The notes under the pieces: model-generated
Told to the model about the DNA's origin: nothing
Database searches by the model: none
What the model saw: only the letters and a program-made list of their open reading frames with translations
Made by a program: the position numbers and the translations under genes
Part shown: piece by piece, positions 17,135-25,340 of the stretch
Layout: every line of letters begins with the position of its first letter
Numbering within the stretch: the first letter of the stretch is position 1
Source of the DNA: Clostridia bacterium
GTDB lineage: Bacteria; Bacillota; Clostridia; Oscillospirales; Acutalibacteraceae
Assembly: GCA_017465825.1 (NCBI GenBank)
Contig: JAFTVI010000034.1
Span: forward strand, 40,476-104,475
Length of the DNA: 64,000 bases
Direction: 5' to 3'

Positions 17135-18634
17135 TCATCCGATACCGAGCATATTGAAAACGACTTTTCTCATACTGTCGGAATCCTTATCGCAAACGTT
17201 GGTGAATCTTACTTCTTTATCTTTAAGACCGCTGAGCTGAGCAGGAGCGGAAACCTTTGTAAGCTCTTCAAGCTCTTTAACCATTTCAAACTCATCGCCG
17301 TCAGCTTTGCCTGTAAGAGCAGAAAGAACGCTTGCACCGAACTTGTAAGGACTTGCAGTTGATGCGATAACAACAGGTGTCATATCGCCTGTTTCATTAC
17401 GGTAGTCTTCACATACCTTGATTGCAACAGCAGTATGTGTATCGCTGAGATAATTGTACTTTTCGTATACATCGTGGATAGTCTGCTTTGTTTCTTCGTC
17501 GGAGCAACAGCCTGCAGAGTAAACTTCATTGATTTTTGCAAGAACATCAGCTGAAATTTCAAACGTGCCGTTTTCCTTAAGTGATGCATAAAGAGCATTT
17601 ACAGCGCCGTCGTCCTCATCGTGAAGCATAAACATAAGTCTTTCAAGGTTGGAAGAAATAAGGATATCCATTGAGGGAGATATTGTTGCATAAAAATCTC
17701 TGTTTTTATCGTATTTACCTGTTTTAATAAAGTCGGTAAGCACATTATTCGCATTGGATGCACAGATAAGCTTTTCAAGAGGAAGTCCCATTTTCATAGC
17801 GTAATTTGCGGCAAGGATATTGCCGAAGTTACCTGTGGGAACAACTACGTTGATTTTGTCACCAAGCTCGATCTTACCCTGCTTTAACATATCGCAGTAT
17901 GCAGAGAAGTAGTATACAATCTGGGGAACAAGTCTGCCCCAGTTGATTGAGTTTGCAGAGGAGAAAACAAGGTTATTTTCAGCAAAAACCTTTTTGATTT
18001 CATCATCAGTAAAGATAGCCTTAACACCCGACTGCGCATCGTCAAAGTTGCCGTTGATAGCGCAAACGCCTACGTTATTACCCTCCTGTGTGCACATCTG
18101 ACGCTTCTGCATAGGGCTTACACCGTCTTCGGGATAGAAAACGAGAATCTTTGTGGAGTCAACATCCTTGAAGCCTTCAAGAGCGGCTTTACCTGTATCG
18201 CCCGAAGTTGCAACGAGAATTACAATTTCCTTATCCTTGAGTGTCTTTTTGGATGAACCTATAAGCAGATGAGGAAGGAGCTGAAGAGCCATATCCTTGA
18301 ATGCACAGGTAGGACCGTGCCACAGCTCGAGAATATTGACATTGTCGTGAAGATTTACAACGGGAGCAACCTCTGCGGAGGAGAATTTACCCTCTTTGTA
18401 TGCGCCTTCAACAAATGCAGAAATTTCATCTTCAGAAAAATCTGTAAGGTAAAGAGCAAGAACCTTTTTTGCTCTTTCAATATAAGTCATATCCTTCATT
18501 GAAGCTATAAAATCAAGAGAAACCTGAGGAATTTCACAGGGCACGAAAAGACCGCCCTCAGCTGAAATACCTCTTGTGATTGCTTCGGCAGAAGTAACTT
18601 TAAGTGATTTGTCACGAGTTGATGTATAAATCAT
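17135..18634 (-). CDS. thrC: Threonine synthase
   Basis: PLP enzyme of 499 residues converting O-phosphohomoserine to threonine. HGPTCAFKDMALQ holds the PLP lysine K113; the N-terminal YTSTRD and EGGLFVP segments and the GNFGNILAA phosphate-binding loop are typical of the long (type II) form. Monocistronic, with its own promoter at 18681. The putative supplier of its substrate, an ApgM-like proposed homoserine kinase, is at 33641; no classical thrB is in this window. Confidence 0.95.
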   Translation of the reverse strand: MIYTSTRDKSLKVTSAEAITRGISAEGGLFVPCEIPQVSLDFIASMKDMTYIERAKKVLALYLTDFSEDEISAFVEGAYKEGKFSSAEVAPVVNLHDNVNILELWHGPTCAFKDMALQLLPHLLIGSSKKTLKDKEIVILVATSGDTGKAALEGFKDVDSTKILVFYPEDGVSPMQKRQMCTQEGNNVGVCAINGNFDDAQSGVKAIFTDDEIKKVFAENNLVFSSANSINWGRLVPQIVYYFSAYCDMLKQGKIELGDKINVVVPTGNFGNILAANYAMKMGLPLEKLICASNANNVLTDFIKTGKYDKNRDFYATISPSMDILISSNLERLMFMLHDEDDGAVNALYASLKENGTFEISADVLAKINEVYSAGCCSDEETKQTIHDVYEKYNYLSDTHTAVAIKVCEDYRNETGDMTPVVIASTASPYKFGASVLSALTGKADGDEFEMVKELEELTKVSAPAQLSGLKDKEVRFTNVCDKDSDSMRKVVFNMLGIG

Positions 18635-18680
18635 TGTTAATACATCCTTTCATTAAGTGTCATAAATTAAATCAAATGCA

Positions 18681-18709
18681 AGTATAGCAGAATTTTAATT
18701 ATTTGTAAA
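18681..18709 (-). promoter_or_regulatory. thrC promoter
   Basis: Minus strand TTTACA, 17-base spacer, TATACT, about 45 bases before the start. No T-box or other leader element fits in this short space. Confidence 0.65.
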
Positions 18710-18728
18710 TAGCTGTTTTATAAAAAAA

Positions 18729-19082
18729 TCAAAAAGCGTTTTCAATATGTCGGACCGCGTATTTATCATCCGTTAAAATGATTTCGATAATATCATAACG
18801 GACGAGCTTTACTATGTTGTATGCTGAAATAAAAGCCGCCGCCGCTGATTTGACATTTTCCTCTTTTTTATAATCTACAGCATCCGACGGAGGAAACATA
18901 CCGCCCTCTCTGCGTGTTTTGACCTCAATTATACAAAGCAAATTATCAAGCTCAGCAATAATATCAATTTCGCCCGTTTTGGTTTTGTAGTTTGCCGCTA
19001 CAATCGTATATCCCTTACGGCGGAGATACTGCGCCGCACGCATTTCTCCGATAAGACCTGTTTTTCTCGGTTCAGCTATCAT
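18729..19082 (-). CDS. yraN: YraN / UPF0102 family endonuclease-like protein
   Basis: A 117-residue UPF0102 protein with the GEIDII...CIIEVKTRR core (D and E-x-K of the PD-(D/E)XK nuclease fold) after the GLIGEMRAAQYLRRKGY opening. Function remains uncertain in the family; a nuclease role is inference from the fold. It overlaps rnhB by 4 bases and ends the rplS-lepB-rbgA-rnhB-yraN cluster, a common arrangement in Firmicutes. Confidence 0.9.
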   Translation of the reverse strand: MIAEPRKTGLIGEMRAAQYLRRKGYTIVAANYKTKTGEIDIIAELDNLLCIIEVKTRREGGMFPPSDAVDYKKEENVKSAAAAFISAYNIVKLVRYDIIEIILTDDKYAVRHIENAF

Positions 19083-19678
19083 TTATCAAGAATCTTTTTA
19101 AGAAATGATTTTCTGTGGTCGGGCAAAATGCCGTACTGTTCAATCTTTTCATAGTGAAGCTTCGTGCCGTAGCCTTTATGCTTTTCGAACTCATACTCGG
19201 GATGTCTTTCGGCTAATTCACGCATATATCTGTCCCTGCTGACTTTTGCAAGAATGGATGCTGCCGAAATTGAAATTGATTTCGCATCACCTTTGACTAT
19301 TGTGGTTTCTTCATATCCCGTGCACGGCTTTCTGTTGCCGTCAACAAGCACAAGGTCGGGTTCTACACCCATATTTTCAACCGCCCTCTTCATAGCAAGA
19401 AATGTGGCGTTGAGAATATTTATTTGGTCAATTTCCGTTTCGGTTGCAAAGCCTATACCGTATGCGACTGCGTTTTCAATGATCGTATCAAAAATCTGCT
19501 CACGCTTTTTTTCGCTGATTTTTTTTGAATCGTTGATGCCCATATTCTCAAGTCCGTCGGGAAGGATTACGGCAGCAGCGTAGACGGGTCCTGCAAGCGG
19601 ACCTCTGCCTGCTTCATCCACACCGCAGACGATTTTATATCCGTCAAGATGTGCCTGTTTTTCAAATTCGTATGTCAT
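19079..19678 (-). CDS. rnhB: Ribonuclease HII
   Basis: Cleaves RNA in RNA/DNA hybrids and removes misincorporated ribonucleotides. 199 residues. CGVDEAGRGPLAGPV (D21, E22) and later VDGN and ILAKVSRDR are the catalytic segments. I take ATG 19678, which forms an ATGA overlap with the rbgA stop and has GGAG 8 bases upstream; a GTG nine bases earlier is in frame but too close to that site. Confidence 0.95.
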   Translation of the reverse strand: MTYEFEKQAHLDGYKIVCGVDEAGRGPLAGPVYAAAVILPDGLENMGINDSKKISEKKREQIFDTIIENAVAYGIGFATETEIDQINILNATFLAMKRAVENMGVEPDLVLVDGNRKPCTGYEETTIVKGDAKSISISAASILAKVSRDRYMRELAERHPEYEFEKHKGYGTKLHYEKIEQYGILPDHRKSFLKKILDK

Positions 19679-20541
19679 TTTACCCACTCCAAAGTAAGTC
19701 TGCCGAGCTTGCCGCCTCTGTATTCATCAAGAACGGCAACGGATGCTCTCATTGTATCAATTTCGCCGCCGCGAATCATCATACCGCGTTTTTTGCCTAT
19801 CAATTCCAGAATTTCATAAGGCTCCATATCCTCGAAACCGCTGATTTTATAACGCTCTGTAAGCTTCTCAGGATAATTGTCACGCATAACGGTAAGAAAA
19901 CGGACAGCAAGAGTTTCAATATCGAGAATCTGGTCTTTGATGCCGCCTGTAAATGCAAGCTTATCGCCGACCTCGGGATCCTCAAATTTGGGCCACAGCA
20001 CGCCGGGGGTGTCGAGCATTTCAATTCCGCCGCCGATAACAAACCACTGATTATTTCTTGTTACGCCTGCTCTGTCCTCAACCTTTGCTTTACCGCTTGC
20101 TCCCATCTTATTGATAAATGAGGATTTGCCCGTATTGGGTATACCGATAACCATAATTCTCAGAGGCTTACCGGGCATACCTCTTTCTTCATTTTTGCTG
20201 ATAACATCAGCTAATACTTCCCTTACAAGAGGGCGGAATTTATTAAGTCCTTTGCCGCTTCTGCAGTCAATCTCCAGTGCCGCCGCTCCCCTGCTTTCGT
20301 AATATTCAATCCATTGCTTTGTAGCTCGCGGGTCAGCAAGGTCAGACTTATTGAAAAGAATTATTTTCGGTTTGCCTTCGGTAAGCGAATCAATTTCGGG
20401 ATTCTTACTGCTTTCGGGAATTCTTGCATCAAGAAGCATTGTAACAGCATCAACCTGTCTGAGCTGTTCTTTTATAAGACGGCGTGTTTTCGCCATATGA
20501 CCGGGAAACCACTGCACCTGCTGTTTAATTGAATCTGCCAT
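19675..20541 (-). CDS. rbgA: Ribosome biogenesis GTPase YlqF/RbgA
   Basis: Circularly permuted GTPase of 288 residues for late assembly of the 50S subunit. The order of motifs is the permuted one: G4 (NKSD) first, then G1 (GIPNTGKSS), then G3 (DTPG). The opening VQWFPGHMAKTRR is diagnostic. Start at ATG 20541 after GGTGAT. Placed downstream of rplS and the signal peptidases and upstream of rnhB, as in many Firmicutes. Confidence 0.95.
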   Translation of the reverse strand: MADSIKQQVQWFPGHMAKTRRLIKEQLRQVDAVTMLLDARIPESSKNPEIDSLTEGKPKIILFNKSDLADPRATKQWIEYYESRGAAALEIDCRSGKGLNKFRPLVREVLADVISKNEERGMPGKPLRIMVIGIPNTGKSSFINKMGASGKAKVEDRAGVTRNNQWFVIGGGIEMLDTPGVLWPKFEDPEVGDKLAFTGGIKDQILDIETLAVRFLTVMRDNYPEKLTERYKISGFEDMEPYEILELIGKKRGMMIRGGEIDTMRASVAVLDEYRGGKLGRLTLEWVK

Positions 20542-20596
20542 AAATATCACCTAAAAACGGGACTGAAACATCCAGCCCCGAAAATTATCATAAATT

Positions 20597-21166
20597 TCAA
20601 AACGAAGTAAACTCAAAGCCTGTTTCCTGTGAGTAAACTCTGTAAAAAGCTTTGCCGAGTACGTAATCTTCGTCGATAAAACCAACCATATACGAACGGC
20701 TGTCCGTTGAATTGTTGCGGTTATCGCCCATTACAAAGAGCATTCCTTCGGGTACTTGTACGGGATACTCATTTGCATCATCAAAATTGCGATCCGAAGC
20801 CGGTTCAAGTATATAATCCTCATTGAGTGCAATCATTGAATCGGGAGAATCACCGACATAAACAAGGCCGTTATCATAATCAACATTCACCCATTGACCG
20901 CCTGTTGCGACAACGCGCTTTACAAGGGGTTCATTGAGTACGCCCGGCTGAACGATTATTACAATATCCTCATATTCATAATCGGACTGCGATGCTGATA
21001 CCACAAGTTTATCACCGTCGGTGAGCGTAGGATTCATTGAATCACCGCTTACACCTGTGATTCTGAAAAGGAACACAAACACAAGTGTTATACAGACAAT
21101 CGCGGCGGCTACAACCGAAAACAGTTCAAAAAGCAACTCAACTGCTTTGTTATATAATTTGCGCAT
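20597..21166 (-). CDS. lepB: Signal peptidase I (third of three tandem paralogues)
   Basis: Type I signal peptidase of 189 residues: short N-terminal cytosolic part, one transmembrane segment (about 15-36), then the external catalytic domain. Catalytic serine S43 in SGDSMNPT, lysine K83 in PLVKRVV, and the box E signature GDNRNNSTDSR are intact. It removes signal peptides from exported proteins at the outer membrane face. ATG 21166 follows the stop of the preceding paralogue by 2 bases. Confidence 0.95.
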   Translation of the reverse strand: MRKLYNKAVELLFELFSVVAAAIVCITLVFVFLFRITGVSGDSMNPTLTDGDKLVVSASQSDYEYEDIVIIVQPGVLNEPLVKRVVATGGQWVNVDYDNGLVYVGDSPDSMIALNEDYILEPASDRNFDDANEYPVQVPEGMLFVMGDNRNNSTDSRSYMVGFIDEDYVLGKAFYRVYSQETGFEFTSF

Positions 21167-21168
21167 AA

Positions 21169-21714
21169 TCAATAAATACTGCCGAAGGGTGAAAGACGGA
21201 ATATTGCCTTGCCGAGAATATAGCTTTCGTCAACAAAACCGACGTAGTATGCGCGGCTGTCCGTTGAATTATTACGGTTATCGCCCATACAGAAGTAGCT
21301 GTTTTCGGGAACCTGAATGGGATATTCGTTTGTATCAAACCAAGGTTTTTCGTTTGTAAGTGAGGCGGTATAATCCTCATCAAGAGCATTCATCGTATCA
21401 ACGGTATCGCCTACATAAACAAGACCTGAATCATAATCAACCGTTACCCATTGACCTTCAGTTGCAATAACACGCTTTACGAGAGGCTCATAGAGCTCTT
21501 CATTAGGCTCTACAACAATAACTATATCCTTATATTCGTATGTGTCGGAGTATGCGGTAGTGATAAGCTTGTCCTCGTGATACAAGGTAGGCTGCATTGA
21601 TTTGCCGCTTACGGTAGTCAATCTGAAAAAGAGTGTAAAGATAACTGCAATAGCGACAACTGCGCTTGTGACTACAGACATAAATTCAAACAAGCCTTCT
21701 GTAAGCTTTTTCAT
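21169..21714 (-). CDS. lepB: Signal peptidase I (second of three tandem paralogues)
   Basis: A 181-residue type I signal peptidase, closest to the copy at 20597: the regions after the transmembrane segment align almost without gaps. Serine S39 (SGKSMQPT), lysine K80 (PLVKRVI) and GDNRNNSTDSR are intact. Lies 15 bases after the first paralogue and 2 bases before the third, so the set is one operon. Confidence 0.95.
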   Translation of the reverse strand: MKKLTEGLFEFMSVVTSAVVAIAVIFTLFFRLTTVSGKSMQPTLYHEDKLITTAYSDTYEYKDIVIVVEPNEELYEPLVKRVIATEGQWVTVDYDSGLVYVGDTVDTMNALDEDYTASLTNEKPWFDTNEYPIQVPENSYFCMGDNRNNSTDSRAYYVGFVDESYILGKAIFRLSPFGSIY

Positions 21715-21729
21715 AATCTTCCCCGTCCT

Positions 21730-22320
21730 TTAGTAAATTTTATAATCGGATGAAATGCGAAAAACAACCTTTCCGAGTACGTAATCGGCATCAATGTCAC
21801 CGATTGCCGTGCTTCTGCTGTCTTTGGATGAATTACGGTTATCACCCATTAAAAACAGGCATCCGTCCTGAACTGTGTGCGGATATTCAATTTCATCATC
21901 GTGAGGTTCAATATCCTCACTGTAAAGATATGCTTCATTCAATGCAGAGGAATCAACATACACAGTATCATTGTCATAATCAACAGCAACTGTTTGTCCG
22001 TCCTTCGCGATAACGCGCTTTACAAGAACAGTACCGTCTGCATAATCACTTTCGGCAACGATAATGTCACCCGCCTCGGGAGTGTAATTGAAAGTGTAAA
22101 CAATAACCTTATCTCCGTCCTCAAGAGTCGGCAGCATTGAACCGCCGTCAACCTCAATTACGCGGAAAAACATACTCCACAGCAGAATGATGACTGCTAA
22201 CAAGCCCACTATAACCGCAAGCCAGTTAAAAACCGACTTCCAGGCTGTTTCTATAATTTCTTCTTTTTCGGTTTTTTTATGAAAATCATAGTAAATATAA
22301 CCGTTTGCTTTATCACGCAT
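21730..22320 (-). CDS. lepB: Signal peptidase I (first of three tandem paralogues)
   Basis: A 196-residue type I signal peptidase with a longer cytosolic N-terminus (about 30 residues) and one transmembrane segment (about 33-52). Catalytic S61 (GGSMLPT), K101 (VLVKRVI) and GDNRNSSKDSR are present. It is more diverged than the other two. ATG 22320 follows GGTG; a longer frame from 22356 overlaps the terminator of rplS. Whether it is read through from rplS depends on that terminator. Confidence 0.93.
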   Translation of the reverse strand: MRDKANGYIYYDFHKKTEKEEIIETAWKSVFNWLAVIVGLLAVIILLWSMFFRVIEVDGGSMLPTLEDGDKVIVYTFNYTPEAGDIIVAESDYADGTVLVKRVIAKDGQTVAVDYDNDTVYVDSSALNEAYLYSEDIEPHDDEIEYPHTVQDGCLFLMGDNRNSSKDSRSTAIGDIDADYVLGKVVFRISSDYKIY

Positions 22321-22358
22321 AAAAAACACCGACCAAATGCATTTTTTTTGTATCAATG

Positions 22359-22384
22359 CAAAAAAGGGACATTACTGCCCCTTT
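22359..22384 (-). terminator. Terminator between rplS and the first lepB
   Basis: Minus strand AAAGGGGCAGTAATGTCCCTTTTTT: a short G/C stem with A/T flanks ending in six T. It may be leaky, letting the downstream genes share the rplS promoter. Confidence 0.6.
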
Positions 22385-22398
22385 CGCTGATTGAATAC

Positions 22399-22743
22399 TT
22401 ATCTGATCTGCTCTTTAACCTTGGCTGCCTTACCAACTCTGCCGCGAAGATAATAGAGCTTAGCTCTGCGAACTTTACCGCTTCTGATTACATCAACCTT
22501 AGCAACATTGGGGGAATGAACAGGGAAAACTCTTTCAACACCAACACCGTAAGAAACACGTCTTACTGTGAATGTTTCAGCAACGCCGCTGCCCTTGCGA
22601 GCAATAACTGTGCCTTCGAATACCTGAATTCTTTCCTTTTCGCCCTCACGGATCTTTACGTGAACCTTAACGGTGTCACCAACCTTGAACTGAGGTGCTT
22701 CAGCCTTTAAGCTGTCCTGAGCAATAAGCTTTAATGCGTCCAT
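22399..22743 (-). CDS. rplS: 50S ribosomal protein L19
   Basis: A 114-residue L19 with [19 protein letters not shown] and [20 protein letters not shown], both diagnostic. It sits at the 30S/50S interface near bridge B6/B8. ATG 22743 follows AGGAGG. Upstream is a consensus promoter and a structured leader of about 110 bases (22761-22869). Confidence 0.97.
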   Translation of the reverse strand: MDALKLIAQDSLKAEAPQFKVGDTVKVHVKIREGEKERIQVFEGTVIARKGSGVAETFTVRRVSYGVGVERVFPVHSPNVAKVDVIRSGKVRRAKLYYLRGRVGKAAKVKEQIR

Positions 22744-22760
22744 AATTTAACCTCCTGATA

Positions 22761-22869
22761 ATTTTCAGCCGTTCTTAACAAAACTGACAGAGGACCGACC
22801 GCTTTAATGTACGCTGTGTGCATTAATCGCCATTTACGCGCAAAAACGCCGTAAACGCAAAAGAACGCC
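22761..22869 (-). promoter_or_regulatory. Structured rplS (L19) mRNA leader
   Basis: Three stems can be drawn on the transcript: a closing stem of 22861-22869 with 22768-22776 (8 pairs, one mismatch), an inner stem GUUUACG / CGUAAAU (seven pairs, one G.U), and UUAAUG / CAUUAA (six pairs, 22804-22826). Together they make a junction that ends just before the ribosome binding site. Ribosomal-protein leaders that bind their own product are known for L19 in Firmicutes; whether this is the same fold is inference. Confidence 0.6.
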
Positions 22870-22874
22870 TATAC

Positions 22875-22903
22875 ATAATATCACAATGAAATTGAATTTG
22901 CAA
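22875..22903 (-). promoter_or_regulatory. rplS promoter
   Basis: Minus strand TTGCAA (22903-22898), 17-base spacer, TATTAT (22880-22875). Predicted start immediately precedes the structured leader. Confidence 0.75.
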
Positions 22904-22969
22904 GTGTTTTTTTAAATTTTTCAAAAATATTATTCCGATTAACAGCAGTGTGCAGAAACCATAATAATT

Positions 22970-23290
22970 TCAGATCAAATCAATCAGATTTATTATCGCT
23001 TGTTTCTTATTTTCAGGCAAGACCGCTATTTTTTCGTAAAGAGAATCATTCAGATTAATTTCAGTTTTTGAGCCAAACATTAGTTCGGATTCATCAATAC
23101 AAAATATATCACTAATCTTTTCTATAAGAGTTATACTGGGGCGAAACGAACCGTTCTCTATACGGCTAAGATGTTCAATTGAGATATCGAGCATTTCAGC
23201 AAGCTTTTCCTGCGTCAAGGATTTATCTTTTCGCAGATTTTTGATTCGCATTCCGATTGCCTTAAAATTTATCATTCTATAATCACTCAC
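22970..23290 (-). CDS. XRE-family transcriptional regulator
   Basis: A 106-residue protein with a Cro/CI-type helix-turn-helix at about 11-66 (RIKNLRKDKSLTQEKLAEML...HLSRIENG) and a short helical C-terminus. The start is a GTG at 23290 with AAAGGA just upstream; an ATG at 23275 lacks a site. Divergent from the orphan gene at 23427, whose promoter contains a palindrome that is the natural candidate operator. Confidence 0.85.
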   Translation of the reverse strand: MSDYRMINFKAIGMRIKNLRKDKSLTQEKLAEMLDISIEHLSRIENGSFRPSITLIEKISDIFCIDESELMFGSKTEINLNDSLYEKIAVLPENKKQAIINLIDLI

Positions 23291-23299
23291 ATTTTCCTT

Positions 23300-23316
23300 T
23301 TGATTAAATATATCAA
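23300..23316. promoter_or_regulatory. TTGAT-N7-ATCAA inverted repeat upstream of the XRE gene
   Basis: Inverted repeat 10 bases upstream of the XRE start codon, sharing the ATCA/TGAT half-site with the palindrome at 23365. Possible autoregulatory operator. Confidence 0.4.
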
Positions 23317-23353
23317 GTTTTAAGGAAGTAATTAATGATGTATAAAATTAATA

Positions 23354-23382
23354 TTGACATTTAATATCAATTATGATACTAT
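23354..23382 (+). promoter_or_regulatory. Promoter of the orphan gene with internal operator palindrome
   Basis: TTGACA, 17-base spacer, TACTAT. The spacer-to--10 region holds the perfect palindrome TATCA-ATTA-TGATA (23365-23378), so a protein bound there would directly block RNA polymerase. The divergent XRE protein is the likely ligand. Confidence 0.65.
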
Positions 23383-23426
23383 AAATTCAGTTGCTAACAA
23401 CAAATTTCTGAAAAAGAGGTATGGGT

Positions 23427-23918
23427 ATGAATTCAGCAATGCGGAAAACAATCAAGGAAATCAAGAAAAGAGAAAAGGTAAAACAGAATGCTTTGGAAAA
23501 AGGTTGGAGGTCAAGATGGACACTGCTTTTTAAAGCGTGGGCAGGTGCGGACAGAGGCAGTCATCTTGAGTGGTTAGGCTTTTATGAAGAAGCAGATGAA
23601 ATAAGAGCAAAATACAAATTTTCAGCAAAAGATATGTTAAAAATGTCAGCAGAAGTTACTGCCGGAATGATGACCGGACTTGCAAACTCAGAGCTTTCGG
23701 CAGGCGGAATTTATGATTCATCAAAAAACACTCTATATTACGGACACATCAATAACAATATAGGTTATAATTCATCATTTAAATTTCTCGCCGGTATGTT
23801 TTACACGGTAGTTGCTCAAATACAAATCATATTCGGTAAATATAAAACAGATGCATTCGGTCTGCCGGTTCGTTGGTTCAAACCTGCAAAAATCCACAAA
23901 GAATCAAACATAATCTGA
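23427..23918 (+). CDS. Uncharacterised protein controlled with the XRE gene
   Basis: A 163-residue protein I do not recognise. The N-terminus is very basic (IKEIKKREKVKQ), followed by GWRSRWTLLFKAWAGADRGSHLEWLGFYEEADEI and a helical KYKFSAKDMLKMSAEVTAGMMTGLANSEL, then an aromatic/Asn-rich stretch and a basic end (VRWFKPAKIHK). No signal peptide. A moderately hydrophobic segment (FKFLAGMFYTVVAQIQIIFG, about 120-139) could be membrane-associated. The ATG at 23427 has GAGGT 6 bases upstream; one two codons earlier abuts that site. Own promoter and terminator, so a single-gene unit under likely XRE repression. No partner that would make it a classic toxin-antitoxin pair is evident. Confidence 0.7.
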   Translation: MNSAMRKTIKEIKKREKVKQNALEKGWRSRWTLLFKAWAGADRGSHLEWLGFYEEADEIRAKYKFSAKDMLKMSAEVTAGMMTGLANSELSAGGIYDSSKNTLYYGHINNNIGYNSSFKFLAGMFYTVVAQIQIIFGKYKTDAFGLPVRWFKPAKIHKESNII

Positions 23919-23930
23919 ATAATAAATTAC

Positions 23931-23960
23931 GGAGTTCAATAGTTACTGAACTCCATTTCT
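23931..23960. terminator. Terminator between the orphan gene and the M50 gene
   Basis: GGAGTTCA / TGAACTCC 8-bp stem, 8-base loop, then ATTTCT. The T-run is interrupted; it can also work from the minus strand. Confidence 0.65.
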
Positions 23961-24561
23961 ATTTCTTTGCAAGAATATTAACAACAACTACACAAATAAA
24001 GAAAATCACAAAAAAAATGAACGATGTGTTGATTATATCTAAACAAAGAGTACATATAAGAACAATTATCAATTCAATTGACACAAGCATTTCAACAAAA
24101 TTCGATATTGCATTTACTTTATCTTCATCATAAAAGCTCAAAAGCAAATAATTTAAAAATCTGCCGCCGTCGAGCATTCTTACGGGCAGCATATTGATAA
24201 TAAACAGACCGACATTTATGTTAAAAGGCAAAATGAACATATCACTTGAATTTTTCAGAAAGAAAAAAACAATAATAAATATTGCGTTTACGGCAGGACC
24301 GCACAATGCGGCAACACATTCATTTTTATAAGACAGTGAGCAATTGCTTTTGCCGATACGGATTCCCATTGCGCCCAAAGATATATCGTTTATGTCACAA
24401 CCCATAATCATCAGCGGTATAAGATGTCCGATTTCGTGAAGTGATGAAAAAATCATACAGCATATGTAGTTGCGGTGCATACCTGCGGCAAAAAAGAAAG
24501 CCGCCGAGGCAAAAAACGGAAAACCTACAGAAAAGCGGATTTTGCCGATATTAATTTTCAT
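23959..24561 (-). CDS. M50 intramembrane metalloprotease, SpoIVFB-like
   Basis: A 200-residue polytopic protease. HExxH is at 42-46 (LHEIGHL) in a membrane segment, and the second motif MLPVRMLDGGRF carries the metal-ligand aspartate D131. This is the SpoIVFB layout (no PDZ, no CBS). In Bacillus SpoIVFB clips pro-sigma-K in the mother cell, held in check by SpoIVFA. Here the gene overlaps an M23 gene by 4 bases, the same order as spoIVFA-spoIVFB. Sigma-K itself is not in the window, so the substrate is inference. Confidence 0.82.
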   Translation of the reverse strand: MKINIGKIRFSVGFPFFASAAFFFAAGMHRNYICCMIFSSLHEIGHLIPLMIMGCDINDISLGAMGIRIGKSNCSLSYKNECVAALCGPAVNAIFIIVFFFLKNSSDMFILPFNINVGLFIINMLPVRMLDGGRFLNYLLLSFYDEDKVNAISNFVEMLVSIELIIVLICTLCLDIINTSFIFFVIFFICVVVVNILAKK

Positions 24562-25319
24562 AAATCAGTCAGGGCATATTCGGGATTGATTCGGATATTA
24601 TCCTTACGCATCTCAAAATGTAAATGATTGCCCGTAGATGCGCCTGTAGAGCCGACCTTTGCTATAACATCTCCCTGTCTGACCTCATCCCCCTCGTCAA
24701 CACAAAGCGATGAGCAGTGAGCATAGATAGTGACAACATTATCGGGGTGCTGTAATTTAATGTAGTAGCCGTAGCTGTTGTCGTAAGCAGAATCGAGCAC
24801 TACACCGTCAGCGGCGGCATATATTTTTTCGCCGTAGTCGGTTGCAAGGTCAATCCCCGTATGCAAGCCTGCTTTACCTGTAATGGGACTTATTCTGTAA
24901 CCGAAACCTGATGTGATTTCATAATTTTTTAACGGAACGGCAATATCAAAATTTACTGTATATTTTTCAAAGCATATCCCCTCAAGGGCATCAAGAGAAG
25001 AAAACTGCAAGTCCTCACCGCCGCCGATTTTAACGGATTCAGGTTCGAACTCAAACACGTCGATATCATCTGCGCTGTCAGCGGAAGAAAAAACAGATGC
25101 CTGATTTTTTACGGTTTTGAACGCCTGTTCAATATCGTCAGCGGTGATATCGTCTGTCATAAGTCTTGCATACTCCGAACGCATCAGGGATGCAAAACTC
25201 CCCTCATTGGATGCGGACACAAATAACCAGACAACGAGTATAAGACACACGACTGACTGTGCAATCATTATGTTTGTGAACCAATCCTTTTTGTTATTTT
25301 CCTTACTTGTTTTTATCAT
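24558..25319 (-). CDS. M23 (LytM) protein, SpoIVFA/SpoIIQ-like
   Basis: A 253-residue protein with one N-terminal transmembrane segment (about 18-36), a linker, and a LytM domain at about 130-245. Unlike Bacillus SpoIVFA, all metal and catalytic residues are present: H153 and D157 (HTGID), H201 (YAHC), H232 and H234 (HLH). It may therefore cut peptidoglycan peptides, or act as a scaffold. Translationally coupled to the M50 protease gene. A sigma-E-like promoter precedes it (25341-25369). Confidence 0.8.
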   Translation of the reverse strand: MIKTSKENNKKDWFTNIMIAQSVVCLILVVWLFVSASNEGSFASLMRSEYARLMTDDITADDIEQAFKTVKNQASVFSSADSADDIDVFEFEPESVKIGGGEDLQFSSLDALEGICFEKYTVNFDIAVPLKNYEITSGFGYRISPITGKAGLHTGIDLATDYGEKIYAAADGVVLDSAYDNSYGYYIKLQHPDNVVTIYAHCSSLCVDEGDEVRQGDVIAKVGSTGASTGNHLHFEMRKDNIRINPEYALTDL

Positions 25320-25340
25320 AAGCTATACACCTCTTATACA

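Noticed and set aside
23427-23918. Orphan gene and XRE gene as a type II toxin-antitoxin pair
   Set aside because: They are divergent, not co-transcribed, and the orphan has no toxin motif I recognise; a simple repressor-target pair fits better.
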